Origin: Pseudomonas iranensis
GTDB taxonomy: Bacteria; Pseudomonadota; Gammaproteobacteria; Pseudomonadales; Pseudomonadaceae
Direction: 5' to 3'
Assembly: GCF_014268585.2 (NCBI RefSeq)
Contig: NZ_CP077092.1
Span: forward strand, 5,183,501-5,247,500
DNA length: 64,000 nt
A model generated the notes under the pieces. That model searched no databases, was not told the DNA's origin, and saw nothing but the letters and a program-made list of their open reading frames with translations. A program made the translations under genes and the position numbers. Below, piece by piece: positions 40,044 to 49,515 of this stretch; the first letter of the stretch is position 1, and each line of letters begins with the position of its first letter.

Positions 40044-41408
40044 TTAGCGAACACCATCCTGACGCAGAGCGGCCGGGGTGAAGTCGCTGGTGGTGGCGGT
40101 GAAGCCGAAGTCATACGCCTGCTTCTCTTCGTTCTTCATGCCCAGTGCCAGATAACGGCCGGACTGCAGGTCGTAGAGGGTTTCGAGGGCGTACCACGGC
40201 ACTTGCTTGTCGTAGTAGTTCTCGGCATGCGCCTCGGCTACACGCCACAGTTGGCCACGACCGTCGTAGTGGTCGATGACCGCTGCCTGCCAGGTGTCCT
40301 CGTCGATGTAGAAGTCACGCTTGGCGTAGATGTGGCGCTGGCCTTCCTTCAGGGTCGCGACCACGTGCCAGACGCGGCGCAGCTCGTAGCGAGCCAAGTC
40401 CTGGTTGATGTGGCCGGCCTTGATGATGTCCGAGTACTTCAGTTTCGGATCGTCGAGCTTGTAGCTGTCGGAAGCGATGTACATCTCTTTCTTGCCTTCG
40501 AGCTTCCAGTCGTAACGATCCGGCGCACCGTTGTACATGTCGAGGTTGTCGGAAGTACGCAGGCCGTCGGCGGCAGTACCCGGGCCGTCATACGACACTT
40601 GCGGTGCACGGCGCACACGACGCTGACCGGCGTTGTAGACCCACGCCGAACGCGGCTCCTTGACCTGATCGAGCGTCTCGTGCACCAGCAGTACGCCACC
40701 GGCCAGACGCGCCGGCGCGGTCACTTTCTGCTTGAAGTAGAACAGGATGTTGCCCGGGTTCGCCGGATCGTAGTCCTTCATCTTGTCGCGGAACACGAAC
40801 TGATCCTGGAAGTACACCAGGCTGTACGAGCCGTTCGGTTGCGGCGTGGCCTGCGTCACCAGACGGGTCACGCTGCCGCCGCGATAGCGGGTGATGTGGT
40901 TCCAGATCACTTCCACACCGGTTTTCGGGATCGGGAACGGCACGGCGGTATCGAAGTTTTCCAGACCATTGCCGCCGGACACCAGGTTGGTGCTGGTGGC
41001 GTTCTTCTTGATCGCGGCGAACACGTCATCGGGCACGGTGGCGCCGCGATGGGACGGATAGACCGGCATCTTGAAGGTTTCCGGGTAGCGCTTGAACATC
41101 GCGTACTGGCCCGGGGCGAGCTTGTCCTTGTACTTGTCGACATCCTTGGCGGTGATGGTGAACAGCGGTTGCTCACTGGCGTAAGGGTTGGACAGGAAGC
41201 CTTTGCTGTCGACGCTGCCGGCGTTTTTCGGCAGCGGTTTCCAGGCCGGGATCGAACCGTCGGCATTACCGGCCATTTCCGCGCCCATCGGTGTCAGGCT
41301 CTTGCCCAGTTTATCCGCTTCGGCAGCAGGCACCGCCGCCATGACACTGGTCGCCAGCAGCGACAGGCCCAGAACACCGGCGTGGAACAGACTCTTTGTT
41401 ATTTTCAT
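40044..41408 (-). CDS. DUF1329 outer-membrane lipid-binding-like protein
   Basis: 454-residue exported protein with a signal peptide (MKITKSLFHAGVLGLSLLATSVMA). The conserved DUF1329 body includes LTPMGAEMAGNADGSIPAWKPL (abbreviated), AWVYNAGQRRVRRAPQVSYDGP (abbreviated) and YELRRVWHVVATLKEGQRHIYAKRDFY (abbreviated). The family has a LolB/LppX-like fold and usually pairs with DUF1302 proteins in hydrophobic-compound catabolism or uptake loci. Here it directly follows the DUF1302 gene (27 bp gap). The function is inferred from context. Confidence 0.88.
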   Translation of the reverse strand: MKITKSLFHAGVLGLSLLATSVMAAVPAAEADKLGKSLTPMGAEMAGNADGSIPAWKPLPKNAGSVDSKGFLSNPYASEQPLFTITAKDVDKYKDKLAPGQYAMFKRYPETFKMPVYPSHRGATVPDDVFAAIKKNATSTNLVSGGNGLENFDTAVPFPIPKTGVEVIWNHITRYRGGSVTRLVTQATPQPNGSYSLVYFQDQFVFRDKMKDYDPANPGNILFYFKQKVTAPARLAGGVLLVHETLDQVKEPRSAWVYNAGQRRVRRAPQVSYDGPGTAADGLRTSDNLDMYNGAPDRYDWKLEGKKEMYIASDSYKLDDPKLKYSDIIKAGHINQDLARYELRRVWHVVATLKEGQRHIYAKRDFYIDEDTWQAAVIDHYDGRGQLWRVAEAHAENYYDKQVPWYALETLYDLQSGRYLALGMKNEEKQAYDFGFTATTSDFTPAALRQDGVR

Positions 41409-41435
41409 AAATTCGTTCGTCCTGAAATGCAGTGC

Positions 41436-43325
41436 TTAGAAGTTCACGCCGAAGCTGAGCGCCACGAAGTCGCGGTCATCCACGGTGGTGTACTTGCCGT
41501 CGAAGAAATTGGTGTAAGCCAGGCTCGCGGTGTAGGTGTTCTGGTACTCGGCATCGACGCCCAGGCTGACCGCTTTGCGACCTTCCTCGAAGTTGCCGCC
41601 AGGGCCTGGCGAGTAACCGCTGACATCGTGGGACCAGGCCACGTTCGGCTTGAGGTTCACACCGGCAAACACGTCGTTGTATTCCCAGATCGCCCGACCA
41701 CGGTAGCCCCACGACATCGACGTGGTGAAACCGTCGTTTTCGCAATTGCGGCTGCGGTTGTTCTGCGGCGAACCGGGACCGGCGCCGTTGATGGTGCTGT
41801 TGTTGAGGATGTTGGCGCAGGTATCGATACCGCCAGTGGCCGGCAACTCACCCGGACCGTAGACCGGATCGCGGCCATAACGCTTGTCGGAACGGCTTTC
41901 CAGGCCACCGACGTAGGTCGCGCCGACTTCACCAACGAGGGTCAGACGGCTGGCGCCCATGACCTGATCGAAGAAGTGCGTGAACGTCGTCTGGATCTGG
42001 GTGATTTCCTTGCGCTCATAGCCATGCAGATCCTGACCCGGCACGCCGGTCAGCAGCGAAGCGTTGGTCAGCGCGCCGCCCAGTGGACGCACACCGGCAA
42101 ACAGGATGTCGGTGGAGTTCAGTTGTACCGGCGCGTTCGGACGGTAGCTGATCTCACCGCTCCACGCCGTACCGGTAGGCAGGGTGGTGGAGAAGCTCAG
42201 ACCGTAGAGACGAATGTCTTCCGGGTATTCGATGAAGTAATTGGAGTTGCCCGCAACCAGCAGCGGTGCGAGCGCGGCAAACGGCCCCGGCAGACTGGCG
42301 GCGGTGTTGTAGACCGATTGCGGGGCACCGGTGGCGCTGAAGATCGGCGCACGGCTGTGGTAGTTCATGAAGTAGGCGCCGAACTCGGTGTCGAGTGGCT
42401 CGAACATGTATTTGAGGGACGCGCCCCACTGACCGCTATCGCGCGCGTCACGGTCCGGCCCACGGCGTACCAGCACGCCTTCTTGGTCGACGTTCACACC
42501 GTTGGCGGCCAACGGCCCCAGAGCGATCGCCGGAATCTGCGAACGCTTGTTCAGTACGCGCAGATTGCTGTCGCAACCGTCGGCAACGATGTCCGGCTGG
42601 GAGAAGAAGGTGCCGCAGTTGTCGACGACGGTCTGGTCCCATTCCAGTTGGTAGAACGCTTCGGCCGAGAGGTTATCGGTGAGGCTCTGGGACACGTAGA
42701 ACATGTTGACCGGGATCAGGCCTTCCTTGATCTCGGCGCCCGGACGACGGAACGCGGAGACGTCGATCGGGTTGATCGAGTTGATGCCGCCGCCGATGAA
42801 GGTACTTTCACCCCAGCTCACTACCTGCTTGCCCAGACGCACGGAACCCGGCTGATCGGCAATCGCGTAGTTGTGATAGACGAAGGCGTCGAGGATCTGC
42901 CCGCCGGAGGACTTGGCGCCCTCTTTGCGGTTGCTGTCGCTGATGTCCTTGAATTCGCGGCTCTCGTCCTTCAGTTCGAAGTCGTACCAGTATTTGCCGC
43001 GGACGAACACGCCGGTGTCGCCGTATTTCAATTCAAGGTCATGGATGCCCTTGAAGATCTTCGAGAAGGTTTCGCCGCTCTTGAAGTTGGCGTGCCCGTC
43101 ATCGGAAGTCTGCGACAGGCCGCGGCCGCCGTTGTTGACGCCGATGAGGTTCTTGTTCGGGCTCTGAGTAGACCAACTGGCACCGATCGACAGGGACGAG
43201 TCGAACTGGCCTTCGATTTCACCGACGTTGAAACTGACGCCGAATGCAGGCCCGGCGAGCGAGGAGGCAAGACTGACCGCCAGAGGCAGTTTCGCCCGGC
43301 GCCAGAACTGGTTTACTGAGGTCAT
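41436..43325 (-). CDS. DUF1302 family outer-membrane protein
   Basis: 629-residue protein with a signal peptide (cleavage likely after LAGPAFG) and a Gly/aromatic, alternating pattern expected of a beta-barrel. The C-terminal sequence FVALSFGVNF ends in Phe, the classic outer-membrane sorting signal. Representative segments are NVGEIEGQFDSSLSIGASWS, KQVVSWGESTFIGGGINSIN and LSYRPNAPVQLN-like EISYRPNAPVQLNS. Members are thought to take up hydrophobic substrates. It forms an operon with DUF1329 and is near an acyl-CoA ligase. Confidence 0.88.
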   Translation of the reverse strand: MTSVNQFWRRAKLPLAVSLASSLAGPAFGVSFNVGEIEGQFDSSLSIGASWSTQSPNKNLIGVNNGGRGLSQTSDDGHANFKSGETFSKIFKGIHDLELKYGDTGVFVRGKYWYDFELKDESREFKDISDSNRKEGAKSSGGQILDAFVYHNYAIADQPGSVRLGKQVVSWGESTFIGGGINSINPIDVSAFRRPGAEIKEGLIPVNMFYVSQSLTDNLSAEAFYQLEWDQTVVDNCGTFFSQPDIVADGCDSNLRVLNKRSQIPAIALGPLAANGVNVDQEGVLVRRGPDRDARDSGQWGASLKYMFEPLDTEFGAYFMNYHSRAPIFSATGAPQSVYNTAASLPGPFAALAPLLVAGNSNYFIEYPEDIRLYGLSFSTTLPTGTAWSGEISYRPNAPVQLNSTDILFAGVRPLGGALTNASLLTGVPGQDLHGYERKEITQIQTTFTHFFDQVMGASRLTLVGEVGATYVGGLESRSDKRYGRDPVYGPGELPATGGIDTCANILNNSTINGAGPGSPQNNRSRNCENDGFTTSMSWGYRGRAIWEYNDVFAGVNLKPNVAWSHDVSGYSPGPGGNFEEGRKAVSLGVDAEYQNTYTASLAYTNFFDGKYTTVDDRDFVALSFGVNF

Positions 43326-43662
43326 CGACGCTACTCCATGTGCATTATTGTTATGGCAGTGAGTACTTTTAAAAACGCTGTGAAGGACCGGGAGCCAAGG
43401 CCGCCCGAAATCGCTCCAGAGTTGCTCGCCCCGTTCAGTGCGTGTGCTCCGTTTTCAAAAAGTCCTTGAGCGGACTATAGCCAGCGGGTGGTAGTGCTTG
43501 ATCCCTCTAAAGTGTGATTTGCAGCCGCCAACCACTCTGGAACAGTCCTTTCGCCAGTCCGACACACGTCGGCACGGCAAGGATGGCTGATTTTTTCGAT
43601 TTCACAAGCCAAGCGCTTGCTTGGTGGGTCTGGCGCGCCGGTTTCGGCGCGCCAGCAGGCAC
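43326..43662. other. Gap between acyl-CoA ligase and DUF1302 genes
   Basis: Contains a perfect 10-bp stem (CTGGCGCGCC/GGCGCGCCAG, 43630-43655) just after the ligase stop, probably its transcript end. The remaining ~300 bp hold no gene and should include the DUF1302-DUF1329 promoter and possibly the operator of the MalT-like regulator. No specific site can be named. Confidence 0.5.
43630..43655 (-). terminator. Hairpin downstream of acyl-CoA ligase
   Basis: A perfect 10-bp GC-rich stem with a 6-nt loop (GGTTTC) starts 7 bp after the ligase stop on the minus strand. It lacks a T-run, so termination may be Rho-assisted or the hairpin may protect the 3' end. Confidence 0.6.
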
Positions 43663-45345
43663 TTAAAGTGTCGAAAGGAAGGTGCTGTTGTTGGCCTGCC
43701 ATTCGGTGATGTCGAGGCGGATGCGCTTCTTGTCGAGCTTGCCGACACTGGTCTTGGGAATTTCGGTAACAAGGGCGATCTGACTGGGGATCGCCCACTT
43801 GCTCAGGTGCCCCAGCTCGACGAACGGTTTGAGGTGTTCCTTCAGTTCCCGTGCGCCGATCACCTGCCCTTCGCGGACCACCAGCAAGGCAAACGGGCGC
43901 TCGCCCCACTGCGGATCGGCGATGCCTACCACTGCTACTTCGCGTACCGCCGCATGCCGGCTGATCAGGTCTTCGAGGTCGAGGGAGGAGATCCACTCGC
44001 CGCCGGTCTTGATCACGTCCTTGATGCGATCACGAATATCGATCACGCCCATGCTGTCGAGCGTGGCGACGTCACCGGTGTGCAACCAGCCACCGGCCCA
44101 GAGCTCGGCGCCCTTCTGCGGCTCGTTGAAATAACCTTCGGTCAGCCATGGCGCGCGCAGCACCAGTTCGCCCTGGGTTTCGCCGTCGGCCGGAAGGAAA
44201 TTGCCCTCGCCGTCGACAATCGCCGCTTCGACCAGTGGTCCCGGCACGCCGGCCTTGATCCGGTAAGTGGTGCGCTCGTCTTCGCTGCCGGCCATCAATT
44301 CGTCGTTGAGGTGCGCGCAAGACACCAGCGGCCCGGTTTCCGACATGCCGTATGCGGCCGTCAGCTGAATGCCACGGGCCTTGGCGTTTTCATAGAGGCT
44401 GCGATTGAGCGCGCTGCCGCCGATGACGATCTTCCAGCCGCCGAAGTCGGCACTCTGCGCGGCTTTGGCGTTGAGCAGCATCTGCAGGATGGTCGGCACG
44501 CAATGGGAAAAGGTGACCTTCTCCTTGCGCCACAGCTCCACCAGATACTCCGGGTCGTAGCGCCCCGGATAAACCTGCTTGAGCCCGAGCATGGTCGCCA
44601 CGTACGGCAAACCCCAGGCGTGGACGTGGAACATCGGCGTGATCGGCATGTACACATCGTTGGTGCCGAGCAGGCGTACGCTGTCGATCGAACCCATGAT
44701 CGTCGCCACGCCGATGGTGTGCAGCACCAGTTGCCGATGGGTGAAATACACGCCTTTCGGGTTGCCGGTGGTACCGGTGGTGTAGAACGTGGTGGCGACC
44801 GAGTTTTCGTCGAAGTCCTGGAAATCGTATTGCGCACTCGCGGCGGCCAGCAGTTGCTCGTATTCGCCGACGAGGCTGGGCAGCTCAGCGGTGTTCTCCG
44901 GGAGATCGGTCAGCAGCAGGGTTTTCTCGACCGTGGTCAACTGCGGCGCGATGGCCTGATACAGCCCGACGAACTCGCTGTTGACCAGCACGAAGCGGTC
45001 CTCGGCGTGGTTCATGGTGTAAAGGATCTGCTCGGGCGACAGACGCACGTTGATGGTGTGGATCACCGCGCCGATCATCGGAATGGCGAACATGCATTCC
45101 AGGTAGCGGTGGCTGTCCCAGTCCATCACCGCCACGGTGTCACCAGCCTTGACGCCGGCAGCCGTCAGCACATTGGCCAGCCGCGCAACCCGCTCGATCA
45201 GGGTCGGATAGCTGTAGCGCAACTGGTCGCGGTAGATGATTTCGCGGGTTTTCTCGTAACGGGCGCCGGACATCAGCAGCCGTTTGATCAGCAATGGATA
45301 CTGGTAGGCCCCATCGGCCGGCGGAATGACCCGAGTCTGCAACAT
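43663..45345 (-). CDS. Fatty-acid/medium-chain acyl-CoA ligase (AMP-forming)
   Basis: 560-residue ANL-superfamily enzyme that adenylates a carboxylate and transfers it to CoA. The AMP-binding motif is FYTTGTTGNPKGVYFTHRQ; AYGMSETGP and GGWLHTGDVATLD follow, as does the DRIKDVIKTGGEWISSLDLE hinge. The catalytic Lys is in PKTSVGKLDKKRIR. The overall sequence resembles pseudomonad medium-chain acyl-CoA ligases that sit beside DUF1302/DUF1329 genes. The actual acid is not known. Confidence 0.9.
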   Translation of the reverse strand: MLQTRVIPPADGAYQYPLLIKRLLMSGARYEKTREIIYRDQLRYSYPTLIERVARLANVLTAAGVKAGDTVAVMDWDSHRYLECMFAIPMIGAVIHTINVRLSPEQILYTMNHAEDRFVLVNSEFVGLYQAIAPQLTTVEKTLLLTDLPENTAELPSLVGEYEQLLAAASAQYDFQDFDENSVATTFYTTGTTGNPKGVYFTHRQLVLHTIGVATIMGSIDSVRLLGTNDVYMPITPMFHVHAWGLPYVATMLGLKQVYPGRYDPEYLVELWRKEKVTFSHCVPTILQMLLNAKAAQSADFGGWKIVIGGSALNRSLYENAKARGIQLTAAYGMSETGPLVSCAHLNDELMAGSEDERTTYRIKAGVPGPLVEAAIVDGEGNFLPADGETQGELVLRAPWLTEGYFNEPQKGAELWAGGWLHTGDVATLDSMGVIDIRDRIKDVIKTGGEWISSLDLEDLISRHAAVREVAVVGIADPQWGERPFALLVVREGQVIGARELKEHLKPFVELGHLSKWAIPSQIALVTEIPKTSVGKLDKKRIRLDITEWQANNSTFLSTL

Positions 45346-45498
45346 AAGAATCCCTTTTCTGACTGCACGGTGTTGGCGGAGAGATTCGTACTCTAGTGCG
45401 CCTGCATGACAGTCAAATCAGCCAAAGGAATGATTTGCAGAGCCGTACAAATGCTAGCTTTGCGCCAGCATTTCGGGCCAAAGTTGAAGAAAACACGA

Positions 45499-45593
45499 CC
45501 TGTGGGAGCGAGCCTGCTCGCGAAGGCGTCGGGTCAGTCGACATTTTTGGTGACTGGACTGGCGCTTTCGCGAGCAGGCTCGCTCCCACAGGG
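45499..45593. repeat. REP-type inverted repeat (type A)
   Basis: Two inverted units, GAGCCTGCTCGCGAAGG and CTTTCGCGAGCAGGCTC, with CCTGTGGGAGC / GCTCCCACAGG ends, are separated by ~40 nt. They lie downstream of the LysE-type gene. Confidence 0.9.
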
Positions 45594-45611
45594 ATTGATG
45601 TGTTCCAGTTC

Positions 45612-46241
45612 TCAATGCATCTCGGTGAACGCGATTTTCACGCCGAGAGCAATCAGCACCGCGCCCATGGTGCGGTCGAACCAGTGGCCCATGCGGGCGA
45701 AGCCGGCGCGCACCCGTTGCTGGCTGAACAGCATCGCCACCAGGCAGAACCAGATCGCCGTCGCCACCGCCAGGTACACCCCGTAACCGGCCTGCACGGC
45801 CAGCGGTGTGTGCGGGTTGATCACCACGGTGAACAGCGAGAGGAAAAACAGCGTGGCTTTCGGGTTCAGACCGTTGGTGACGAAGCCCGAGGTAAACGCG
45901 CCCCGCGCGGTGCGTACGCCGGTTTCCCGGTGCAAGTCATCGTTGACGGTTTTCGCCGGTTGCGCGCGCAAGGCCTTGAAGCCGATGTAAAGCAGATACG
46001 CGGCGGCGGCCCACTTCAGCGCGTTGAACAGCACGATCGACTGCGACACGATCAGACCGATGCCGAGCAACGAATAGCCAACGTGCAGGAAAATCGCCGT
46101 GCCCACGCCCAGCGCAGTCCAGGTGCCGGCGCGGCGGCCATGGGTCACGCTTTCGCGCACCACCACGGCAAAGTCCGGGCCGGGGCTGGCGACGGCCAGC
46201 AGATGGATCAGGGCAACGGTCAAGAACTCGGTCCAGTACAT
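45612..46241 (-). CDS. LysE/RhtB-family amino-acid exporter
   Basis: The 209-residue inner-membrane protein has about six hydrophobic segments. The family signature is near the N-terminus (LLAVASPGPDFAVVVRESVTHGRRAG, abbreviated), followed by ALGVGTAIFLHVGYSLLGIG, YLLYIGFKALRAQ and GFVTNGLNPKATLFFLSLFT. It probably exports amino acids or derivatives by proton antiport; specificity is unknown. It stands alone between two REP elements. Confidence 0.9.
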   Translation of the reverse strand: MYWTEFLTVALIHLLAVASPGPDFAVVVRESVTHGRRAGTWTALGVGTAIFLHVGYSLLGIGLIVSQSIVLFNALKWAAAAYLLYIGFKALRAQPAKTVNDDLHRETGVRTARGAFTSGFVTNGLNPKATLFFLSLFTVVINPHTPLAVQAGYGVYLAVATAIWFCLVAMLFSQQRVRAGFARMGHWFDRTMGAVLIALGVKIAFTEMH

Positions 46242-46294
46242 GGGGGCTCCTCAGGATTCGAATGTTCACACTGGGCTCATTGCCGAATGCTTTC

Positions 46295-46388
46295 CCTGTG
46301 GGAGCGAGCCTGCTCGCGAAAGCGCTGGGTCAGCCAACAGAGATGTTGAATGGGCCAGAGCTTTCGCGAGCAGGCTCGCTCCCACAGG
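46295..46388. repeat. REP-type inverted repeat (type A)
   Basis: Inverted pair of the GAGCCTGCTCGCGAAAGC unit with a ~40-nt spacer. It lies in the divergent space between the exporter and the 2-hydroxyacid dehydrogenase. Confidence 0.9.
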
Positions 46389-46482
46389 TGGTTCAGGGCA
46401 TTTCGGTGTCGAGTAACCATTTGTTTCATCTGGTAGGCTCGGCAGAGTACGCCCTCCGCTCACAGCACAAAAGGTACAGTTG

Positions 46483-47448
46483 ATGACGAACACGCGCCGC
46501 GCGGTATTCCTTGATCACCCTTCGCTGGATCTCGGCGATCTGGACCTCGGTCCGTTGCGCGAATGCTTCAGCGACTTGCAGCTGTTCGCTCAGACTTTGC
46601 CGCAAGAAGTCAGCGAACGCCTGCAAGGCGCCAGTGTGGCGATCACCAACAAAGTCGTGATCGACGCGGCAGCGATGGCCGCCAACCCGCAACTGAAACT
46701 GATCCTGATCAGCGCCACCGGCACCAACAATGTCGACCTCACTGCCGCCCGCGCCCACGGCATCACTGTGTGCAATTGCCAGGCTTACGGCACGCCGTCG
46801 GTGGCGCAACACACGATCATGCTGTTGCTCAACCTCGCCACGCGCCTGGCTGACTATCAAAAGGCTGTGGGCGAAGGCCGCTGGCAACAGGCGAAACAGT
46901 TCTGTCTGCTCGACTACCCGATCGTCGAACTGCAAGGCAAAACCCTCGGCCTGCTCGGCCATGGCGAACTCGGTGGCGCCGTGGCGCGACTGGCCGAAGC
47001 GTTTGGCATGCGCGTGTTGCTCGGGCAGATTCCGGGGCGCCCGGCTCGGCCGGATCGCCTGCCGCTGGAAGAACTGCTGCCGCAGATCGACGCCCTGACC
47101 CTGCACTGCCCGCTCAACGAGCACACCCGGAACTTCATCGGCGCCGGCGAGCTGGCCGCGATGAAGCCCGGCGCATTTGTGGTCAATACCGCTCGTGGCG
47201 GCTTGATCGACGAGCAAGCGCTGGCCGACGCTTTGCGTAGCGGCCACCTCGGCGGTGCGGCGACCGATGTGTTGAGTGTCGAGCCACCGACCCAGGGCAA
47301 TCCGCTGCTCGCTGCCGATATCCCGCGCCTGATCGTCACCCCGCACAACGCCTGGGGCAGCCGTGAGGCGCGCCAGCGTATCGTCGGGCAACTGAGCGAA
47401 AACGCCCAGGCGTTCTTCAGCGGTGAGGCGCTGCGGGTCGTCAGTTGA
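46483..47448 (+). CDS. D-2-hydroxyacid dehydrogenase (hydroxypyruvate reductase-like)
   Basis: 321-residue NAD(P)-dependent dehydrogenase. The nucleotide-binding motif is [22 protein letters not shown] (abbreviated). The catalytic Arg is near [36 protein letters not shown], and the catalytic Glu-His pair includes [13 protein letters not shown]. Closest in character to glycerate dehydrogenase/hydroxypyruvate reductase (HprA). ATG at 46483 is used; a TTG three bases upstream is also open. The overlapping downstream gene start is not used (rsmC starts at 47481). Confidence 0.9.
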   Translation: MTNTRRAVFLDHPSLDLGDLDLGPLRECFSDLQLFAQTLPQEVSERLQGASVAITNKVVIDAAAMAANPQLKLILISATGTNNVDLTAARAHGITVCNCQAYGTPSVAQHTIMLLLNLATRLADYQKAVGEGRWQQAKQFCLLDYPIVELQGKTLGLLGHGELGGAVARLAEAFGMRVLLGQIPGRPARPDRLPLEELLPQIDALTLHCPLNEHTRNFIGAGELAAMKPGAFVVNTARGGLIDEQALADALRSGHLGGAATDVLSVEPPTQGNPLLAADIPRLIVTPHNAWGSREARQRIVGQLSENAQAFFSGEALRVVS

Positions 47449-47480
47449 TAAACTGCGGCACTTTTTTTCAAGGAGCAGTT

Positions 47481-48479
47481 ATGGATCCGCGCAGTGAAGT
47501 ACTGCTTCGTCAGGCCGAGTTATTCCAGGGTTCGCTGCTGTTGGCCGGCCTGCCCGCCGATGATTTGCTCGGGCGCTTGCCCAACGCGTTCGGCTGGTGC
47601 TGGCACGCTGGCGATCAAGCCGCACTGGACGCACGTTTCGAAGGCCGCAGCCATTTCGGCGTAAACGTGCCCGAGCGCGAATTCGACAGCGCTGTGGTGT
47701 TCCTGCCCAAATCCAAGGACCTGACCGATTACATCCTCAACGCCGTGGCGTCGCGTCTGGCCGGGCGCGAGGTGTTTCTGGTCGGGGAAAAACGCAGCGG
47801 CATCGAAGGCGCATCCAAACAGCTCAATCCGTTTGGCAAGCCACGCAAACTCGACAGCGCCCGCCACTGCCAGCTCTGGCAAGTCACCGTGGCCAATGCG
47901 CCTGAAGCGAAACCGCTGGAAAGCCTGGCGCAGACTTACGAACTGCCGCTGGCCGAAGGGCCGTTGAAAGTCATCAGCTTGCCGGGCGTGTTCAGCCACG
48001 GTCGACTGGATCGCGGCAGCGCCCTGCTGCTGGAGCATCTGGACAAACTGCCGAGCGGCCATCTGCTCGACTTCGGTTGCGGCGCCGGCGTGCTCGGGGC
48101 TGCGGTGAAACGTCGCTATCCGCACAATCAGGTGACGTTGCTGGATGTCGACGCGTTCGCCGCCGCCAGCAGCCGTCTGACCCTCGCCGCCAATGGCCTG
48201 GAAGCCGAAGTGCTGACCGGCGACGGCATCGACGCCGCGCCGATGGGTTTGAGCGCGATTCTGAGCAATCCGCCGTTCCATGTCGGCGTGCACACCGATT
48301 ATTTCGCTACGGAGAACCTGCTGCGAAAAGCGGCGAAACATCTGAAAAACGGTGGCGAACTGCGCCTTGTGGCGAACAGCTTTCTGAAGTATCAGCCGCT
48401 GATCGAGGAGCATCTCGGCGTATGCGCGATCAAGGCTGAAGGCAATGGTTTCCGGATCTACCGGGCCAAGCGCGGCTGA
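47481..48479 (+). CDS. rsmC: 16S rRNA (guanine1207-N2)-methyltransferase
   Basis: RsmC methylates G1207 in helix 34 of 16S rRNA. The 332-residue protein has the two-domain architecture: a degenerate N-terminal MTase-like domain and a C-terminal SAM domain with [15 protein letters not shown]. The catalytic [15 protein letters not shown] follows. The ATG at 47481 is preceded by AAGGAG at the right distance; the frame extends upstream to 47445, overlapping the dehydrogenase gene, but without a ribosome-binding site. Confidence 0.94.
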   Translation: MDPRSEVLLRQAELFQGSLLLAGLPADDLLGRLPNAFGWCWHAGDQAALDARFEGRSHFGVNVPEREFDSAVVFLPKSKDLTDYILNAVASRLAGREVFLVGEKRSGIEGASKQLNPFGKPRKLDSARHCQLWQVTVANAPEAKPLESLAQTYELPLAEGPLKVISLPGVFSHGRLDRGSALLLEHLDKLPSGHLLDFGCGAGVLGAAVKRRYPHNQVTLLDVDAFAAASSRLTLAANGLEAEVLTGDGIDAAPMGLSAILSNPPFHVGVHTDYFATENLLRKAAKHLKNGGELRLVANSFLKYQPLIEEHLGVCAIKAEGNGFRIYRAKRG

Positions 48480-48521
48480 AAATTTGTTCTTGCCCAATCG
48501 GATTTGCCTAGGCAGAATCCG

Positions 48522-48720
48522 CTCCGTCCTAGGGGAGTAGTCTCCCGCGAGCGCCATGCTCGTCCGGCATACGTCAACATACTTGATCCTCAGATCATGG
48601 CGTATGCGACCCAAGCGTCCGCACCAGACGGATCGCAGGGTTTGACAAGACCTATGACACGCACACCTTACCCGGGGCGGGAAGGCTGTACGTGTCATAG
48701 CCGTGTCGACCCGCCCCTTA
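48522..48720 (+). promoter_or_regulatory. yybP-ykoY manganese riboswitch
   Basis: The sequence between rsmC and the UPF0016 gene contains the element's hallmarks: CCTAGGGGAGTAGTCTCCC at the 5' side, ATACGTCAACATACTTGA and CATGGCGTATGCGACCC in the core, and a 3' stem GGGGCGGG ... CCCGCCCC (48674-48717). The class binds Mn2+ and usually turns on Mn exporters. Boundaries are approximate. Confidence 0.88.
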
Positions 48721-48731
48721 GGAAATCCCTG

Positions 48732-49316
48732 ATGCTGGACTCGCTACTCGTTCCCACCGCTATCGTTGCCTTGGCCGAAATCGGCGACAAGACGCAACTG
48801 CTCGCGCTGATTCTTGCCGCTCGCTTTCGCAAACCCTGGCCGATCATCGCCGGGATTGTTGCCGCGACTCTGGCCAACCACGCAGCAGCCGGTGCGGTAG
48901 GTGCCTGGGTCGGCAGTTTCTTCTCCGACGCCGTCCTGCACTGGATCCTCGCCGCCAGCTTCGCCGCCACGGCGCTGTGGACCCTGGTCCCGGACAAAAT
49001 GGATGACGACGAAGCCAGCACGGCGCGCAAGTTCGGGCCGTTCCTGACCACGCTGATCGCGTTCTTCCTCGCGGAAATCGGCGACAAGACGCAGATCGCC
49101 ACGGTGATGCTCGCCGCGCAATATCCGGAACTGTGGCTGGTGATTATCGGCACCACCGTGGGCATGCTGATTGCCAACGTGCCGGTGGTCCTGGCGGGTA
49201 ACTTTGCCGCAGAGAAACTGCCGCTGACCCTGATCCGCCGCCTCGCGGCTTCGGCGTTCATGATTCTGGCGATTGTTGCGGTTTATAAAGCGATGCAGAG
49301 CAGCGGCTGGGTTTAA
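48732..49316 (+). CDS. UPF0016/GDT1-family manganese exporter
   Basis: The 194-residue membrane protein has two copies of the family's hydrophilic signature: EIGDKTQLLALILAARF near residue 17 and EIGDKTQIATVMLAAQY near residue 117. Each lies in a hydrophobic repeat, as in eukaryotic GDT1/TMEM165 and bacterial MneA Mn2+ exporters. A yybP-ykoY Mn-sensing riboswitch precedes it, supporting Mn2+ export. The start ATG at 48732 is the first with a proper context after the riboswitch; the longer frame lies inside the leader. Confidence 0.93.
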   Translation: MLDSLLVPTAIVALAEIGDKTQLLALILAARFRKPWPIIAGIVAATLANHAAAGAVGAWVGSFFSDAVLHWILAASFAATALWTLVPDKMDDDEASTARKFGPFLTTLIAFFLAEIGDKTQIATVMLAAQYPELWLVIIGTTVGMLIANVPVVLAGNFAAEKLPLTLIRRLAASAFMILAIVAVYKAMQSSGWV

Positions 49317-49340
49317 CCCCGTCTACTGAACTACCCAAAA

Positions 49341-49477
49341 CCTGTGGTGAGGGGATTTATCCCCGATGGGGCGCGAAGCGCCCCCAAACCTGCTGCCTCA
49401 GAGTGTCATACATAGCGCATTTGCAGGTTTTGGGGCTGCTTCGCAGCCCATCGGGGATAAATCCCCTCGCCACAACA
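49341..49477. repeat. REP-like inverted repeat (type B)
   Basis: Arms of about 35 nt contain GAGGGGATTTATCCCCGATG and its complement. Each arm has an inner palindrome and there is a ~65-nt centre. The same family recurs at 55358. It lies between the converging UPF0016 and M48 genes. Confidence 0.85.
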
Positions 49478-49515
49478 GCCCTCCCAACCTGAAGAATCGT
49501 TGTGTCCTTCGACTT

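Noticed and set aside
39828..43319. Long plus-strand open frame (1163 codons) running through the DUF1329/DUF1302 genes
   Set aside because: It lies antisense to two clear genes with signal peptides, has no family resemblance and shows the composition expected of a complementary strand in GC-rich DNA. No start or ribosome-binding site supports it.
43621..45396. Long plus-strand frame opposite the acyl-CoA ligase
   Set aside because: Antisense shadow of a gene with intact ANL-superfamily motifs.
45499..46388. Repeated GC-rich palindromes at 45.5 and 46.3 kb as a possible CRISPR array
   Set aside because: They occur as isolated inverted pairs between genes, with no regular direct repeat-spacer pattern and no cas genes. 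They are REP elements.
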